Assembly: GCA_934728065.1 (NCBI GenBank)
Contig: CAKVDW010000005.1
Span: 1-64,000 of the forward strand
DNA: 64,000 nt
Source of the DNA: an uncultured Campylobacter sp.
GTDB taxonomy: Bacteria > Campylobacterota > Campylobacteria > Campylobacterales > Campylobacteraceae
Reading direction: 5' to 3'
Of the stretch, positions 1-7,384 are shown in pieces. Made by a program: the position numbers and the translations under genes. The notes beneath the pieces were generated by a model. The model was not told the origin of the DNA. It made no database searches and saw nothing but the letters and a program-made list of their open reading frames with translations. Each line of letters begins with the position of its first letter. The stretch's first letter is position 1.

Positions 1-47
1 ATAAAAACAACCCTTATCTTACCCAAAAGCTCTTTTATGCTAGACAC
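1..47 (-). CDS. possible 5' end of a divergent gene (partial)
   Basis: On the minus strand a GTG at 45-47 opens a frame without a stop for 15 codons to the window edge, reading MSSIKELLGKIRVVF. It is preceded by a GGAG-type ribosome binding site five bases upstream and by a TATAAT box at 87-92 on the same strand, a sensible distance for a promoter. The fragment is too short to identify a family. It could also be chance, because only 15 codons are visible. If real, it would be divergent from the sulfotransferase gene. Confidence 0.3.
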   Translation of the reverse strand, partial: MSSIKELLGKIRVVF

Positions 48-233
48 AACTTCTCCACTTGATGACAAATTTAAAAATTAAGTGTCATTATAACACAAAT
101 TGTAAATGTTATATGAAGGTTATATTTTCTATAAATGATAATCTACTTTATAAAATAAATCAAAAATTTACTATAAATTTTCATCATTGAAAAAAATATA
201 AGATTATGTTATAAAAAGGTTATACTTTTTTCC

Positions 234-239
234 TATAAT
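234..239 (+). promoter_or_regulatory. -10 box of the astA promoter
   Basis: TATAAT preceded by a T-rich stretch, the usual look of a Campylobacter sigma70 promoter, which often lacks a conserved -35. The expected start of transcription is near 246, leaving a short leader with an AAAGGAGG ribosome binding site just before the ATG at 276. Confidence 0.65.
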
Positions 240-275
240 ATAAATCTAACCAAAAGCCAAAAAAGGAGGTTCATT

Positions 276-2192
276 ATGAATGCAAAATTCAGTTGTGGCG
301 CAAGCCACCAAAGCAAAGGCAAATGCCTTGCTAAAATCGCTTCAAGCGTTATGCTAGCGGGTGCTTTGCTTGTAGGCTTTACACAAAATGCCCTAGCTAT
401 CGGCGGTCCAAGTGGAGCAAAGCTCACTTACAAGACACAAGGCAAAATCGGCGAAGTAGTCGTCAATCCCTACGGCTTAGCTCCGCTTACAGCCATCATC
501 AAAAACGGAGGCTATGTGATTCAAAACGCAAAGGTAACTATTGTGCCAAAACTTGGCGGACAAACCATTAGCTACACTTTGGCTGACAAGCACCTACGAA
601 CACACGCTGGCATTCCTGTGTTTGGGCTTTATGCAGGACACAAAAACAGCGTTAGTGTCGAATACGACAGAATTTACAAGGGCAAAAAAGAACGCATTAA
701 AGAAACTTACAGCATTTACACAGCTCCGCTTTACGGACAAAGTGCTGGCGAGGGCAACGGCGTGTTTTTTAGCGGTATAAAGGTAGAAAAAGTTGATGCA
801 GCTTTCAAAGATAGGCTTTATTTTGTCAATAACATAGGCTCAGATAAAAAAGGCGTCAAAGTCGTGTGGAACAACCCAGCAGGCGGTGCTTTGGAGTGGA
901 ACTATGAACCACAAAATTTCATCATCGACACCAAAGGCGAAGTGCGCTGGTATATGCTGCCAGACCCTATTTATACGATGAATTCTATTTACAATGCGGG
1001 CGTTATGATGGGCTTTCGCCAAAACACTGACGGCGCGCTTTCGTGGGGCTTTGGGCAAAGATATGTTAAATACGACATTATGGGGCGTGAGATTTTCAAC
1101 CGCCGTTTGCCAGAGTCTTACAATGATTTTTCACACTATATGTTCCCAGCCACAGCGGGCAAGGCAAAGGGGCATTATTTCTTGCGCGTAGCAAGCAGCA
1201 ACTACAAACGCCCTGACGGCAAAAATGTCCGCACCGTGCGCGATGTTATCTTAGAAGTCGATGAAAACGGCAACGCCGTTGATGAGTGGCGACTTTTTGA
1301 GATTTTAGACCCTTATCGCGAAAATGTCATTAAAGTGCTAGACCAAGGCGCTGTGTGCTTAAACATTGACGCCAGCCAAGCAGGACACACTTTAAGCGAT
1401 GAAGAGCTTGCCAAGCTTGATGCGAGCGATAAATTCGGCGACATAGTAGGCACAGGACCTGGACGAAACTGGGCGCATGTCAATAGCGTGTATTATGATA
1501 GCGAAGATGACTCTATCATCATCTCATCACGCCATCAAAGCGCGATGATAAAAATCGGACGCGACAAGCAAGTAAAATGGATAGTAGGCGCACACAAAGG
1601 CTGGAAAGATAAATTCAAAGGCGCACTCTTGCAACCTGTGGATAGCAAGGGCAACAAAATCGTTTGTGATGACGAGTATAGCAAATGCCCGGGCTACACT
1701 AACAAAAACGGCGGCTTTGACTGGACTTGGACTCAACACACTGCCTTTAAAATCGACAGCAAATCAAAGGGCGATATTTTGTATTTATCAGCCTTTGACA
1801 ACGGCGATTCTCGCGGTATGGAGCAACCAACATTTCCCACAGATAAATACTCTCGCGCGGTTATCTACAAGATAGACCAAAAGAAAATGACTATCGAGCA
1901 AATTTGGGAGTATGGCAAAAACCGCGGCAATGCGTGGTATTCGCCCGTTACTTGCATTACCGAATTTATCCCTGAAACAAATTCAGTAATGGTATATAGC
2001 GCGACTGCTGGAATGAGCTTTAACATAGCCACAGGACAGCCATCAGGTGCGCCAAAGCCTTTTATCAACGAATTTAAGTGGAATCCAAAGGCAAACGCGC
2101 CTGAAAAAGACCCAGCTGTGGAGATACAAATCTTTGACGCGATGGGCTATCAAGCCTTTCCTTTTGATTTAAAGAAGGCTTTTAGCAAGTAG
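276..2192 (+). CDS. astA: arylsulfate sulfotransferase
   Basis: A periplasmic enzyme of the bacterial aryl-sulfate sulfotransferase (ASST) family, which moves a sulfate group from one phenolic ester to another phenol without PAPS. The 638-residue protein has a long N-region, a hydrophobic signal segment (about residues 23-36) and a probable cleavage after ALA at 41. The middle and C-terminal parts carry the His-rich family landmarks: WAHVNSVYYD, SSRHQS and TQHTAF, the last resembling the surroundings of the catalytic histidine in the E. coli enzyme. The start is fixed by a strong AAAGGAGG site. In C. jejuni astA lies beside dsb genes; nothing comparable is visible here, as the left edge is only 275 bases away. 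A strong terminator follows. Confidence 0.9.
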   Translation: MNAKFSCGASHQSKGKCLAKIASSVMLAGALLVGFTQNALAIGGPSGAKLTYKTQGKIGEVVVNPYGLAPLTAIIKNGGYVIQNAKVTIVPKLGGQTISYTLADKHLRTHAGIPVFGLYAGHKNSVSVEYDRIYKGKKERIKETYSIYTAPLYGQSAGEGNGVFFSGIKVEKVDAAFKDRLYFVNNIGSDKKGVKVVWNNPAGGALEWNYEPQNFIIDTKGEVRWYMLPDPIYTMNSIYNAGVMMGFRQNTDGALSWGFGQRYVKYDIMGREIFNRRLPESYNDFSHYMFPATAGKAKGHYFLRVASSNYKRPDGKNVRTVRDVILEVDENGNAVDEWRLFEILDPYRENVIKVLDQGAVCLNIDASQAGHTLSDEELAKLDASDKFGDIVGTGPGRNWAHVNSVYYDSEDDSIIISSRHQSAMIKIGRDKQVKWIVGAHKGWKDKFKGALLQPVDSKGNKIVCDDEYSKCPGYTNKNGGFDWTWTQHTAFKIDSKSKGDILYLSAFDNGDSRGMEQPTFPTDKYSRAVIYKIDQKKMTIEQIWEYGKNRGNAWYSPVTCITEFIPETNSVMVYSATAGMSFNIATGQPSGAPKPFINEFKWNPKANAPEKDPAVEIQIFDAMGYQAFPFDLKKAFSK

Positions 2193-2222
2193 TTTAAAAG
2201 GCTTTTTTGAGCTTTTTATCAC

Positions 2223-2251
2223 AACGGGCTTTGAAAGCAAAGCCCGTTTTT
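2223..2251 (+). terminator. Rho-independent terminator after astA
   Basis: A perfect 11-bp stem (AACGGGCTTTG pairing with CAAAGCCCGTT) with a four-base loop, followed by a run of T. It lies between the convergent astA and alr genes. Confidence 0.85.
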
Positions 2252-2317
2252 GTGCCTTAAATTTAGGCATTTGTGAATTTGCGTGAATTTTTGCAAGTTG
2301 TGGGCTGAATTTATCGA

Positions 2318-3316
2318 CTAAATAAGCACTCTTGGGATAAAGGGCGAGAGTTTAACAAGAATTTCATATTCTATGGTATTAAAAAATGAAGCCCAAATTT
2401 GCGCATCTTCAAAAACGCAAATTTTTTCGCCAAGGTCCTTGCAAGAAAAACTATCCATAGACATTCGACCAAGTAAATGCTCTCCACTTGCAAGTTTTAA
2501 CTCTCCATTACCATCATAACGAAGAAGCCCATCCGCATAACCCAAATCATAAGTAGCGATTTTAATGTCCTCATCAGCCATAAAAACACCACCATATCCA
2601 ACGCTTTGCCCTTTTTCTAAAATGCGAGAGCTTAAACGGTGGGCATAAAGCTTTAAGACCTTTTTTAAATCCTTGCTGAATTCATTATAACCAAACTGAG
2701 CCAAACCCACACGACATAACTCATCGCTTGGAAATTCATCGCAGCCAAAAAGGGCAGCTGAGTTGTGAGAATGAAAAAGCAATCTTTGAGAACTCAACTT
2801 CAAAGCTTGTTTTTTAGCTTCTTCAAAGAGGTCTTTTTGTTCTAAATAAGTATGAACAAGCTCACCAGCACTAGCAAAATGCGTAAAAATGCCTTCTATA
2901 TAAATATTATACCGTTTAGCCTTGTCAAACACCTCTTGCAACTCATCGATAAAAACGCCATTTCTGTGCATTCCTGTATCAACAGCTAAATGAATTCTTG
3001 TGCCTTGTTTGAGTTTTTCCAAATCGTTTTTTGAGTTAAGCGCATAGATAAAATCAGGATTTTCCCTACCATTTGGGTGATGAGAAAATATAAGTATATG
3101 CTTAAAAAAGCCTTGCAAAAACAAGGCTTCATTTTCGTTTCTCACGGCAACAAAATTTATCCCCAAAGCCTTTGTTATAGGGGCTAAAAGCTCTATTCCG
3201 TGTCCGTAAGCATTGTCTTTAAGCACACAAATAACCTTATCAAAGCCTCCAGCCTTTGAGGCTATTTGATTGAGGTTGTATTCATAAGCTTCTTTATCGA
3301 CTGTGATGAGTGCCAT
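2318..3316 (-). CDS. alr: alanine racemase
   Basis: A cytoplasmic PLP enzyme that interconverts L- and D-alanine for peptidoglycan. The PLP-binding lysine lies in LKDNAYGHG (about residue 33), and the second half has the catalytic-tyrosine segment GYADGLLRYDG followed by LLGRMSMD. At 332 residues it is a little shorter than most Alr proteins, as in other campylobacters. The ATG overlaps the stop codon of the upstream carboxypeptidase gene by one base, so the two are probably co-transcribed and translationally coupled, placing D-alanine supply next to peptide-stem trimming. Confidence 0.92.
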   Translation of the reverse strand: MALITVDKEAYEYNLNQIASKAGGFDKVICVLKDNAYGHGIELLAPITKALGINFVAVRNENEALFLQGFFKHILIFSHHPNGRENPDFIYALNSKNDLEKLKQGTRIHLAVDTGMHRNGVFIDELQEVFDKAKRYNIYIEGIFTHFASAGELVHTYLEQKDLFEEAKKQALKLSSQRLLFHSHNSAALFGCDEFPSDELCRVGLAQFGYNEFSKDLKKVLKLYAHRLSSRILEKGQSVGYGGVFMADEDIKIATYDLGYADGLLRYDGNGELKLASGEHLLGRMSMDSFSCKDLGEKICVFEDAQIWASFFNTIEYEILVKLSPFIPRVLI

Positions 3317-4293
3317 TATTGTTCTACAAGTATTTTCATTTTATTATTTGCATCAAGCTTTACATACAAGGTTTTGTTGCCTCGAAACTGATAATTTGCT
3401 GTGTAATAATCTTGATAGTAAGTTATCCTAAAAATCTTTTCATTTTTTAGGTTTGGATAAGGACTTACGCTAATGTTTGAAAATTTAATACTTTTCTTTT
3501 CATTTTTAGAAAAAATCGCCTTTTTCATCTGCGCAAATTCCTTAAAATTTTTCTTATCAAATCGCTTAAATTCTTTTTCATCATAAAATTCAAGGTAGGC
3601 TTTTATGTCGCTTACCCTCCATTTATCTTTCCAAGAAAAAAGTGAGGCAAGTAAAGTAGCTATCTCATCGGCATTCGTTCGCACAACAGCTTGCTCTTCA
3701 GTCATCGCAAAAGTTTCCTTTTGCCTTTCCATAAATTTCGCAAAACGGTTTAAAACATCATTGTATAAGGCTATACAACCCCTAGTTTTAACCTCATCAA
3801 GTCGTTCGCCGCTCAGTGGATAACCGTGTATCCAAATGCCTCCTCCTGTTTTATTTTGCACCCTATCAAGTAAATTTGGATAATTTGTTGCAAAGGCAGC
3901 TACACCGTAATAATCACTTGGCGGGTCAAATCTTTTGCCAAGGTCATAAAAACCAACAGGTGTTTTCAAATCCCCTTCAACTTCTTTATCTCCCATAAGT
4001 CCTGTAACACCAACTTTCTCATCAAATTGTTGAATAAGCTTGCCATCCTTGTAAAAAAACACCTTAAAAGTTTTTTCTGTTTTGTTTGTAACCACAATGG
4101 TAGCATCGCCGTTATAATAACCCAAAGAAAGGTCTTTTCCTGAAAGTTCATCAAGCCAAAATTTTTTATTTGTAAGTTCTTTTTCAAGCTCTACGCCCAC
4201 GGCTTCTAAGCCTTGATTGAGATAAATTTTAGCCAAATTGCTAGCACTGAGCAAGGAAGTTAAACCAAAGAATAAAAGTAAAAATCGCTTCAT
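3316..4293 (-). CDS. pgp2: peptidoglycan L,D-carboxypeptidase of the YkuD fold, Pgp2-like
   Basis: A 325-residue protein with an N-terminal signal peptide (residues 1-17), a YkuD (L,D-transpeptidase fold) catalytic domain and a C-terminal segment that in the characterised Campylobacter protein is an NTF2-like accessory domain. Catalytic residues visible are His156 in IWIHGYPLSG and Cys173 in KTRGCIAL. In C. jejuni Pgp2 trims the tetrapeptide stem to the tripeptide and is needed for helical shape; its homologue there is Cj0906c, also next to alr. It forms a two-gene operon with alr. A -10 box lies at 4331-4336. I am confident of the family; the function is by homology. Confidence 0.87.
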   Translation of the reverse strand: MKRFLLLFFGLTSLLSASNLAKIYLNQGLEAVGVELEKELTNKKFWLDELSGKDLSLGYYNGDATIVVTNKTEKTFKVFFYKDGKLIQQFDEKVGVTGLMGDKEVEGDLKTPVGFYDLGKRFDPPSDYYGVAAFATNYPNLLDRVQNKTGGGIWIHGYPLSGERLDEVKTRGCIALYNDVLNRFAKFMERQKETFAMTEEQAVVRTNADEIATLLASLFSWKDKWRVSDIKAYLEFYDEKEFKRFDKKNFKEFAQMKKAIFSKNEKKSIKFSNISVSPYPNLKNEKIFRITYYQDYYTANYQFRGNKTLYVKLDANNKMKILVEQ

Positions 4294-4330
4294 TTTTTAT
4301 CGCTTTCTTAAAATCAAATTACAAATTCTT

Positions 4331-4336
4331 ATTATA
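4331..4336 (-). promoter_or_regulatory. -10 box for the pgp2-alr operon
   Basis: On the minus strand this reads TATAAT, about 38 bases upstream of the pgp2 ATG and within the divergent intergenic region shared with the copper chaperone gene. Confidence 0.5.
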
Positions 4337-4398
4337 CAAAAAAATAGTTAAAATACAGCCATTTTTTAATAATATTATGATAAAATAAGAGCCATTTT

Positions 4399-4433
<35 letters not shown>

Positions 4434-4438
4434 TTAAG

Positions 4439-4870
4439 ATGAAAAAAATTCTTGCAAGTTTAACGCTCTTTGCAAGCATATTTTTTGGTGCTGACATTGA
4501 AGTAAGCGACATTTATGTCAAGCAAACCCCGCCAAATGCAAAGGCTACTGCTGTTTTTTTAAAAATTAAAAATAACAGCAATAAAGACATTGACCTCGTT
4601 AATGCCAAGAGCAATCTAAGCGATAATGTCGAACTTCACACGCATTTGCATCAAAACGGAAAAATGACAATGCTTAAGGTTGAAAAAATAACCATTAAAG
4701 CAAACTCAATGACAGAATTAAAGCCCGGTGGCGACCATATAATGCTTTTTGACCCCAAATTTCCTGTTACAAAAGATAGCAGTGTGGATATTACGCTTGA
4801 GTTAAGCAACGGCAAAAGCTTAAATTTCAATAAGATTGAAAGCAAAGAAATCACCAAAAACACAGTATGA
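4439..4870 (+). CDS. periplasmic copper chaperone, PCu(A)C family
   Basis: A 143-residue exported protein with a signal peptide (residues 1-17, cut near FFGA). It keeps the full copper motif of the family, H-x10-M-x21-H-x-M: His67, Met78, His100 and Met102. Family members deliver Cu(I) to the CuA or CuB site of terminal oxidases, often with a SCO protein, and a SCO gene is two genes downstream. The next gene starts one base after this stop, so translation is probably coupled. The homologue in C. jejuni is Cj0909. The A30 tract abuts its ribosome binding site. Confidence 0.88.
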   Translation: MKKILASLTLFASIFFGADIEVSDIYVKQTPPNAKATAVFLKIKNNSNKDIDLVNAKSNLSDNVELHTHLHQNGKMTMLKVEKITIKANSMTELKPGGDHIMLFDPKFPVTKDSSVDITLELSNGKSLNFNKIESKEITKNTV

Positions 4871-4871
4871 A

Positions 4872-5321
4872 ATGAAAAAACTGCTTTTTGCTTTTTTCGT
4901 AGCACTTTTGCTCGTTGTGGGCGCGTTTTTTGTGCTTGATAACGAGCCACAAAACAAGCGTAGGGAGCTTATCAAAGAGCTTCCTTTGCTGGCTTGTGAT
5001 TTAAACGAAAAGCCCTGTGAGTATGAATTTAATGGGCAAAAGGTGCGAGTAGAATTTAAAGAAAAGCCCGTGCAAGCACTTGTTGAAAATGAGCTTGTGG
5101 TTGAGAATTTGGGCGATTTTAGTGAGCTAAATGCCCGCATTTATGGGCTAAATATGTATATGGGCGATGTCGTGCCGACTTTTAAAAAAACAAGTGCAAA
5201 CTCTTACAAGGCTGCTGTCGTGCCAAGTGCTTGCGTGATAGATACTATGCGCTTTCGCGTGGAATTTTTTAACGGCAAAAAGCCTATAAATTTTTATTTT
5301 GATTTTGATATAAAAAGATAA
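4872..5321 (+). CDS. membrane-anchored protein of the copper cluster, unknown function
   Basis: A 149-residue protein with one N-terminal hydrophobic helix (about residues 4-20, signal anchor or uncleaved signal) and a periplasmic domain with three cysteines, two in LLACDLNEKPCEYEF and one in VPSACVID. I chose the ATG at 4872 over an upstream in-frame ATG at 4836 because the signal segment then sits at the N-terminus and the start lies one base after the previous stop. It corresponds by position to C. jejuni Cj0910. Its place between a PCu(A)C chaperone and a SCO protein suggests a part in copper delivery or oxidase assembly; this is inference from context only. Confidence 0.8.
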   Translation: MKKLLFAFFVALLLVVGAFFVLDNEPQNKRRELIKELPLLACDLNEKPCEYEFNGQKVRVEFKEKPVQALVENELVVENLGDFSELNARIYGLNMYMGDVVPTFKKTSANSYKAAVVPSACVIDTMRFRVEFFNGKKPINFYFDFDIKR

Positions 5322-5397
5322 AATTTTTTAAATTTTAGGCGAAATTTTGCTGTGAAATTTAAGAATTTTTTGAAAAATTCAGTAAAAAAGGACAAAA

Positions 5398-5943
5398 ATG
5401 AAAAAAACCTTTCGCATTTTATGCGCCTTTGTCGTGGCGTTTTTGGTGAGTGCTTGCGGGGAAAATTATGATTTTAGCCTAAATTCAGAGTTTGGAAAAG
5501 TGAGCTTAAAGGACTTTGCGGGCAAAAAACTCATCGTGTATTTTGGTTACACCTTTTGCCCTGATGTCTGCCCTGCCACGCTTGCGCTTGTGTCAAGCGA
5601 GCTAAAAAGCCTAGAAAATGACAAGGCTTATTTGCTTTTTATCTCACTTGACCCCGAGCGCGATAGCGACATAAACGCCACAAACGAGTGGCTTCGCTAC
5701 TTTTATCCAAACGCCACAGCCCTAATCGCCGATGATGAAAAGGCTTTATCGCAGGTGGCTAAGCGGTATGGGGCTATTTATGAGAAAGTGCCTTTGCCAA
5801 ACTCAGCGATGATTTACTCAGTGGCGCACAGCAACGAGCTTTATTTGTTTGATGAAAGGGGCAAATTTGTCGAAAAAATCAACGATTTTAGTCAAACAAA
5901 TTTGCACGCCCAGCTTGATAGCTTTTTAAATTCCAGCAAATAA
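5398..5943 (+). CDS. SCO1/SenC family lipoprotein
   Basis: A 181-residue lipoprotein of the thioredoxin-like SCO family that helps load copper into cytochrome oxidase. The lipobox LVSAC gives a lipid-bearing Cys20. The copper-binding CxxxC is Cys54-PDV-Cys58 in TFCPDVCP, and the third ligand, His144, is in SVAHSNELYLFD. The C. jejuni counterpart is Cj0911. It follows the PCu(A)C gene and the small membrane-protein gene on the same strand, with a 76-base gap that has its own AAAAGGA site. Its 3' end overlaps the convergent cysM by 18 bases. Confidence 0.9.
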   Translation: MKKTFRILCAFVVAFLVSACGENYDFSLNSEFGKVSLKDFAGKKLIVYFGYTFCPDVCPATLALVSSELKSLENDKAYLLFISLDPERDSDINATNEWLRYFYPNATALIADDEKALSQVAKRYGAIYEKVPLPNSAMIYSVAHSNELYLFDERGKFVEKINDFSQTNLHAQLDSFLNSSK

Positions 5944-6837
5944 ATCTGTGGAAAGATAGCGTTCGGCTGTGTCGTTGAGCATCGTAACGATGATTTTATC
6001 GGGGTTTGCTTTGGCTATCTTGCTGGCTATAAAGACATTTGCTCCGCTTGAAATACCTACCATTAAGCCATTTTTAAGGGCAAGTTCTCTTGCAGTGGCG
6101 ATGGCATCTTCGTTGCTGATGGTTTGGATTTCGTCAATCACACTTTGGTTAAGGATTTTGGGGATAAAATTCGCGCCTATGCCTTGAATTTTGTGTCCGC
6201 CCGCCTTGCCCTCGCTAAGAAGTGGCGATGCGGCTGGCTCTACGGCGATGATTTTAACCTTATCTGCAAATTTTTCTTTCAGCACCTCGCCCACGCCGCT
6301 TATCGTGCCGCTTGTGCCAAAGCCCGCGACAAAATAATCAATCTTTCCGTCTAAATCGTTTAAGATTTCCACAGCGGTATTTTCTCTATGGGCGAATTTG
6401 TTGGCTAAATTCTCAAACTGACTTGGAATGAATGAGTTTTTTATCTCTTTATGCAAAGCCAAAGCCCGCTCGTAAGCACCTTTCATACCCTCGCTGGCTG
6501 GGGTGAGTTCGAGTTTTGCGCCAAAAAGTGCCATCATCTTGCGCCGCTCGATACTCATTGACTCTGGCATTGTGAGTATGATTTTAAGCCCCAAAGTAGC
6601 GCATATCATCGCTAGCGAAATGCCCATATTGCCACTGGTGCATTCGATGATAGTGGTTTCCTTGCTGATGTGAGTTTCATCTAACGCCTTTTTTATCATC
6701 GCATAAGCGGCTCTGTCTTTGATAGAATGGCTAGGATTTAAGAACTCGCATTTGCCATACAAATTCTCTCCAAAGCCCTTTAAACGCACAAGTGGCGTCT
6801 TGCCGATGACTTGGTTAATGTTGTCATAAACTTGCAT
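5926..6837 (-). CDS. cysM: O-acetylserine-dependent cysteine synthase B
   Basis: A cytoplasmic PLP enzyme (303 residues) that makes cysteine from O-acetylserine and sulfide or thiosulfate. The PLP lysine is Lys40 in NPSHSIKDRAA; the substrate-binding loop is TSGNMG (67-72), and the phosphate-binding loop is GFGTSGTISG. The ATG is preceded by AAAAGGAG. It corresponds to C. jejuni Cj0912c. It runs convergent to and overlaps the SCO gene. Confidence 0.93.
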   Translation of the reverse strand: MQVYDNINQVIGKTPLVRLKGFGENLYGKCEFLNPSHSIKDRAAYAMIKKALDETHISKETTIIECTSGNMGISLAMICATLGLKIILTMPESMSIERRKMMALFGAKLELTPASEGMKGAYERALALHKEIKNSFIPSQFENLANKFAHRENTAVEILNDLDGKIDYFVAGFGTSGTISGVGEVLKEKFADKVKIIAVEPAASPLLSEGKAGGHKIQGIGANFIPKILNQSVIDEIQTISNEDAIATARELALKNGLMVGISSGANVFIASKIAKANPDKIIVTMLNDTAERYLSTDLFAGI

Positions 6838-6932
6838 TTTTTCTCCTTTTGAGTTAAGATAAATTCATACAAGTATAATACAAAGAAAAAATAAATAAGA
6901 AAAGCAGGATTTAAAAAAAGAGGGTTAAAAAT

Positions 6933-6959
6933 AAAAAAGGCTAGGCAGAACCTAGCCTT
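6933..6959 (-). terminator. Rho-independent terminator after hup
   Basis: On the minus strand, 11 bases after the HU stop codon, a perfect 9-bp stem (AAGGCTAGG with CCTAGCCTT, five-base loop) is followed by six T. Confidence 0.85.
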
Positions 6960-6970
6960 AAAAAGAAAAA

Positions 6971-7270
6971 TTATTTTTTCTTTTTAGTAACCTTGCCTGT
7001 GGCAACTGCTTCTTTAAGGTTTTTGCCAACTTTAAATTTAGCAACCTTAGTAGCAGGAACTTGGATAGTTTTACCTGTGCTTGGAACTCTAGCTGTTCTA
7101 GCAGCTCTTTTAGCTGTTGAGAAAGTTCCAAAACCGATAAAGCTAATGCTATCACCCTTTGTAAGAATTTCAGTGATAGTAGCAATAACTGCATCAGTAG
7201 CTGATGTAGCATCTTTTTTTGTAAGCCCAGAATTTTGAGCAACTTTTGAGATAAAATCTGCTTTAGTCAT
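6971..7270 (-). CDS. hup: HU-family nucleoid protein
   Basis: A 99-residue histone-like DNA-bending protein. It has the N-terminal helices MTKADFISKVAQ, the arm region with FIGFGTFSTAKRAART and TGKTIQVPA, and a short lysine-rich tail KVTKKKK. It acts as a dimer on the nucleoid. It corresponds to C. jejuni Cj0913c and sits alone between its own promoter (-10 at 7304-7309) and a strong terminator, so it is a single-gene transcript. Confidence 0.95.
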   Translation of the reverse strand: MTKADFISKVAQNSGLTKKDATSATDAVIATITEILTKGDSISFIGFGTFSTAKRAARTARVPSTGKTIQVPATKVAKFKVGKNLKEAVATGKVTKKKK

Positions 7271-7303
7271 AATTGACTCCTTTGTTTGAATTAAAACGGC
7301 TTA

Positions 7304-7309
7304 ATTCTA
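7304..7309 (-). promoter_or_regulatory. -10 box for hup
   Basis: Reads TAGAAT on the minus strand, 34 bases upstream of the hup ATG, with an A/T-rich upstream stretch. An AAAGGAG ribosome binding site lies between. Confidence 0.5.
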
Positions 7310-7384
7310 GCATATTTTTTTTAATTAAGTCAAGGGCTTTTAAGACTTTTTGCAAAAAATTTGTGATTTTTTTTGAAATTTAGG

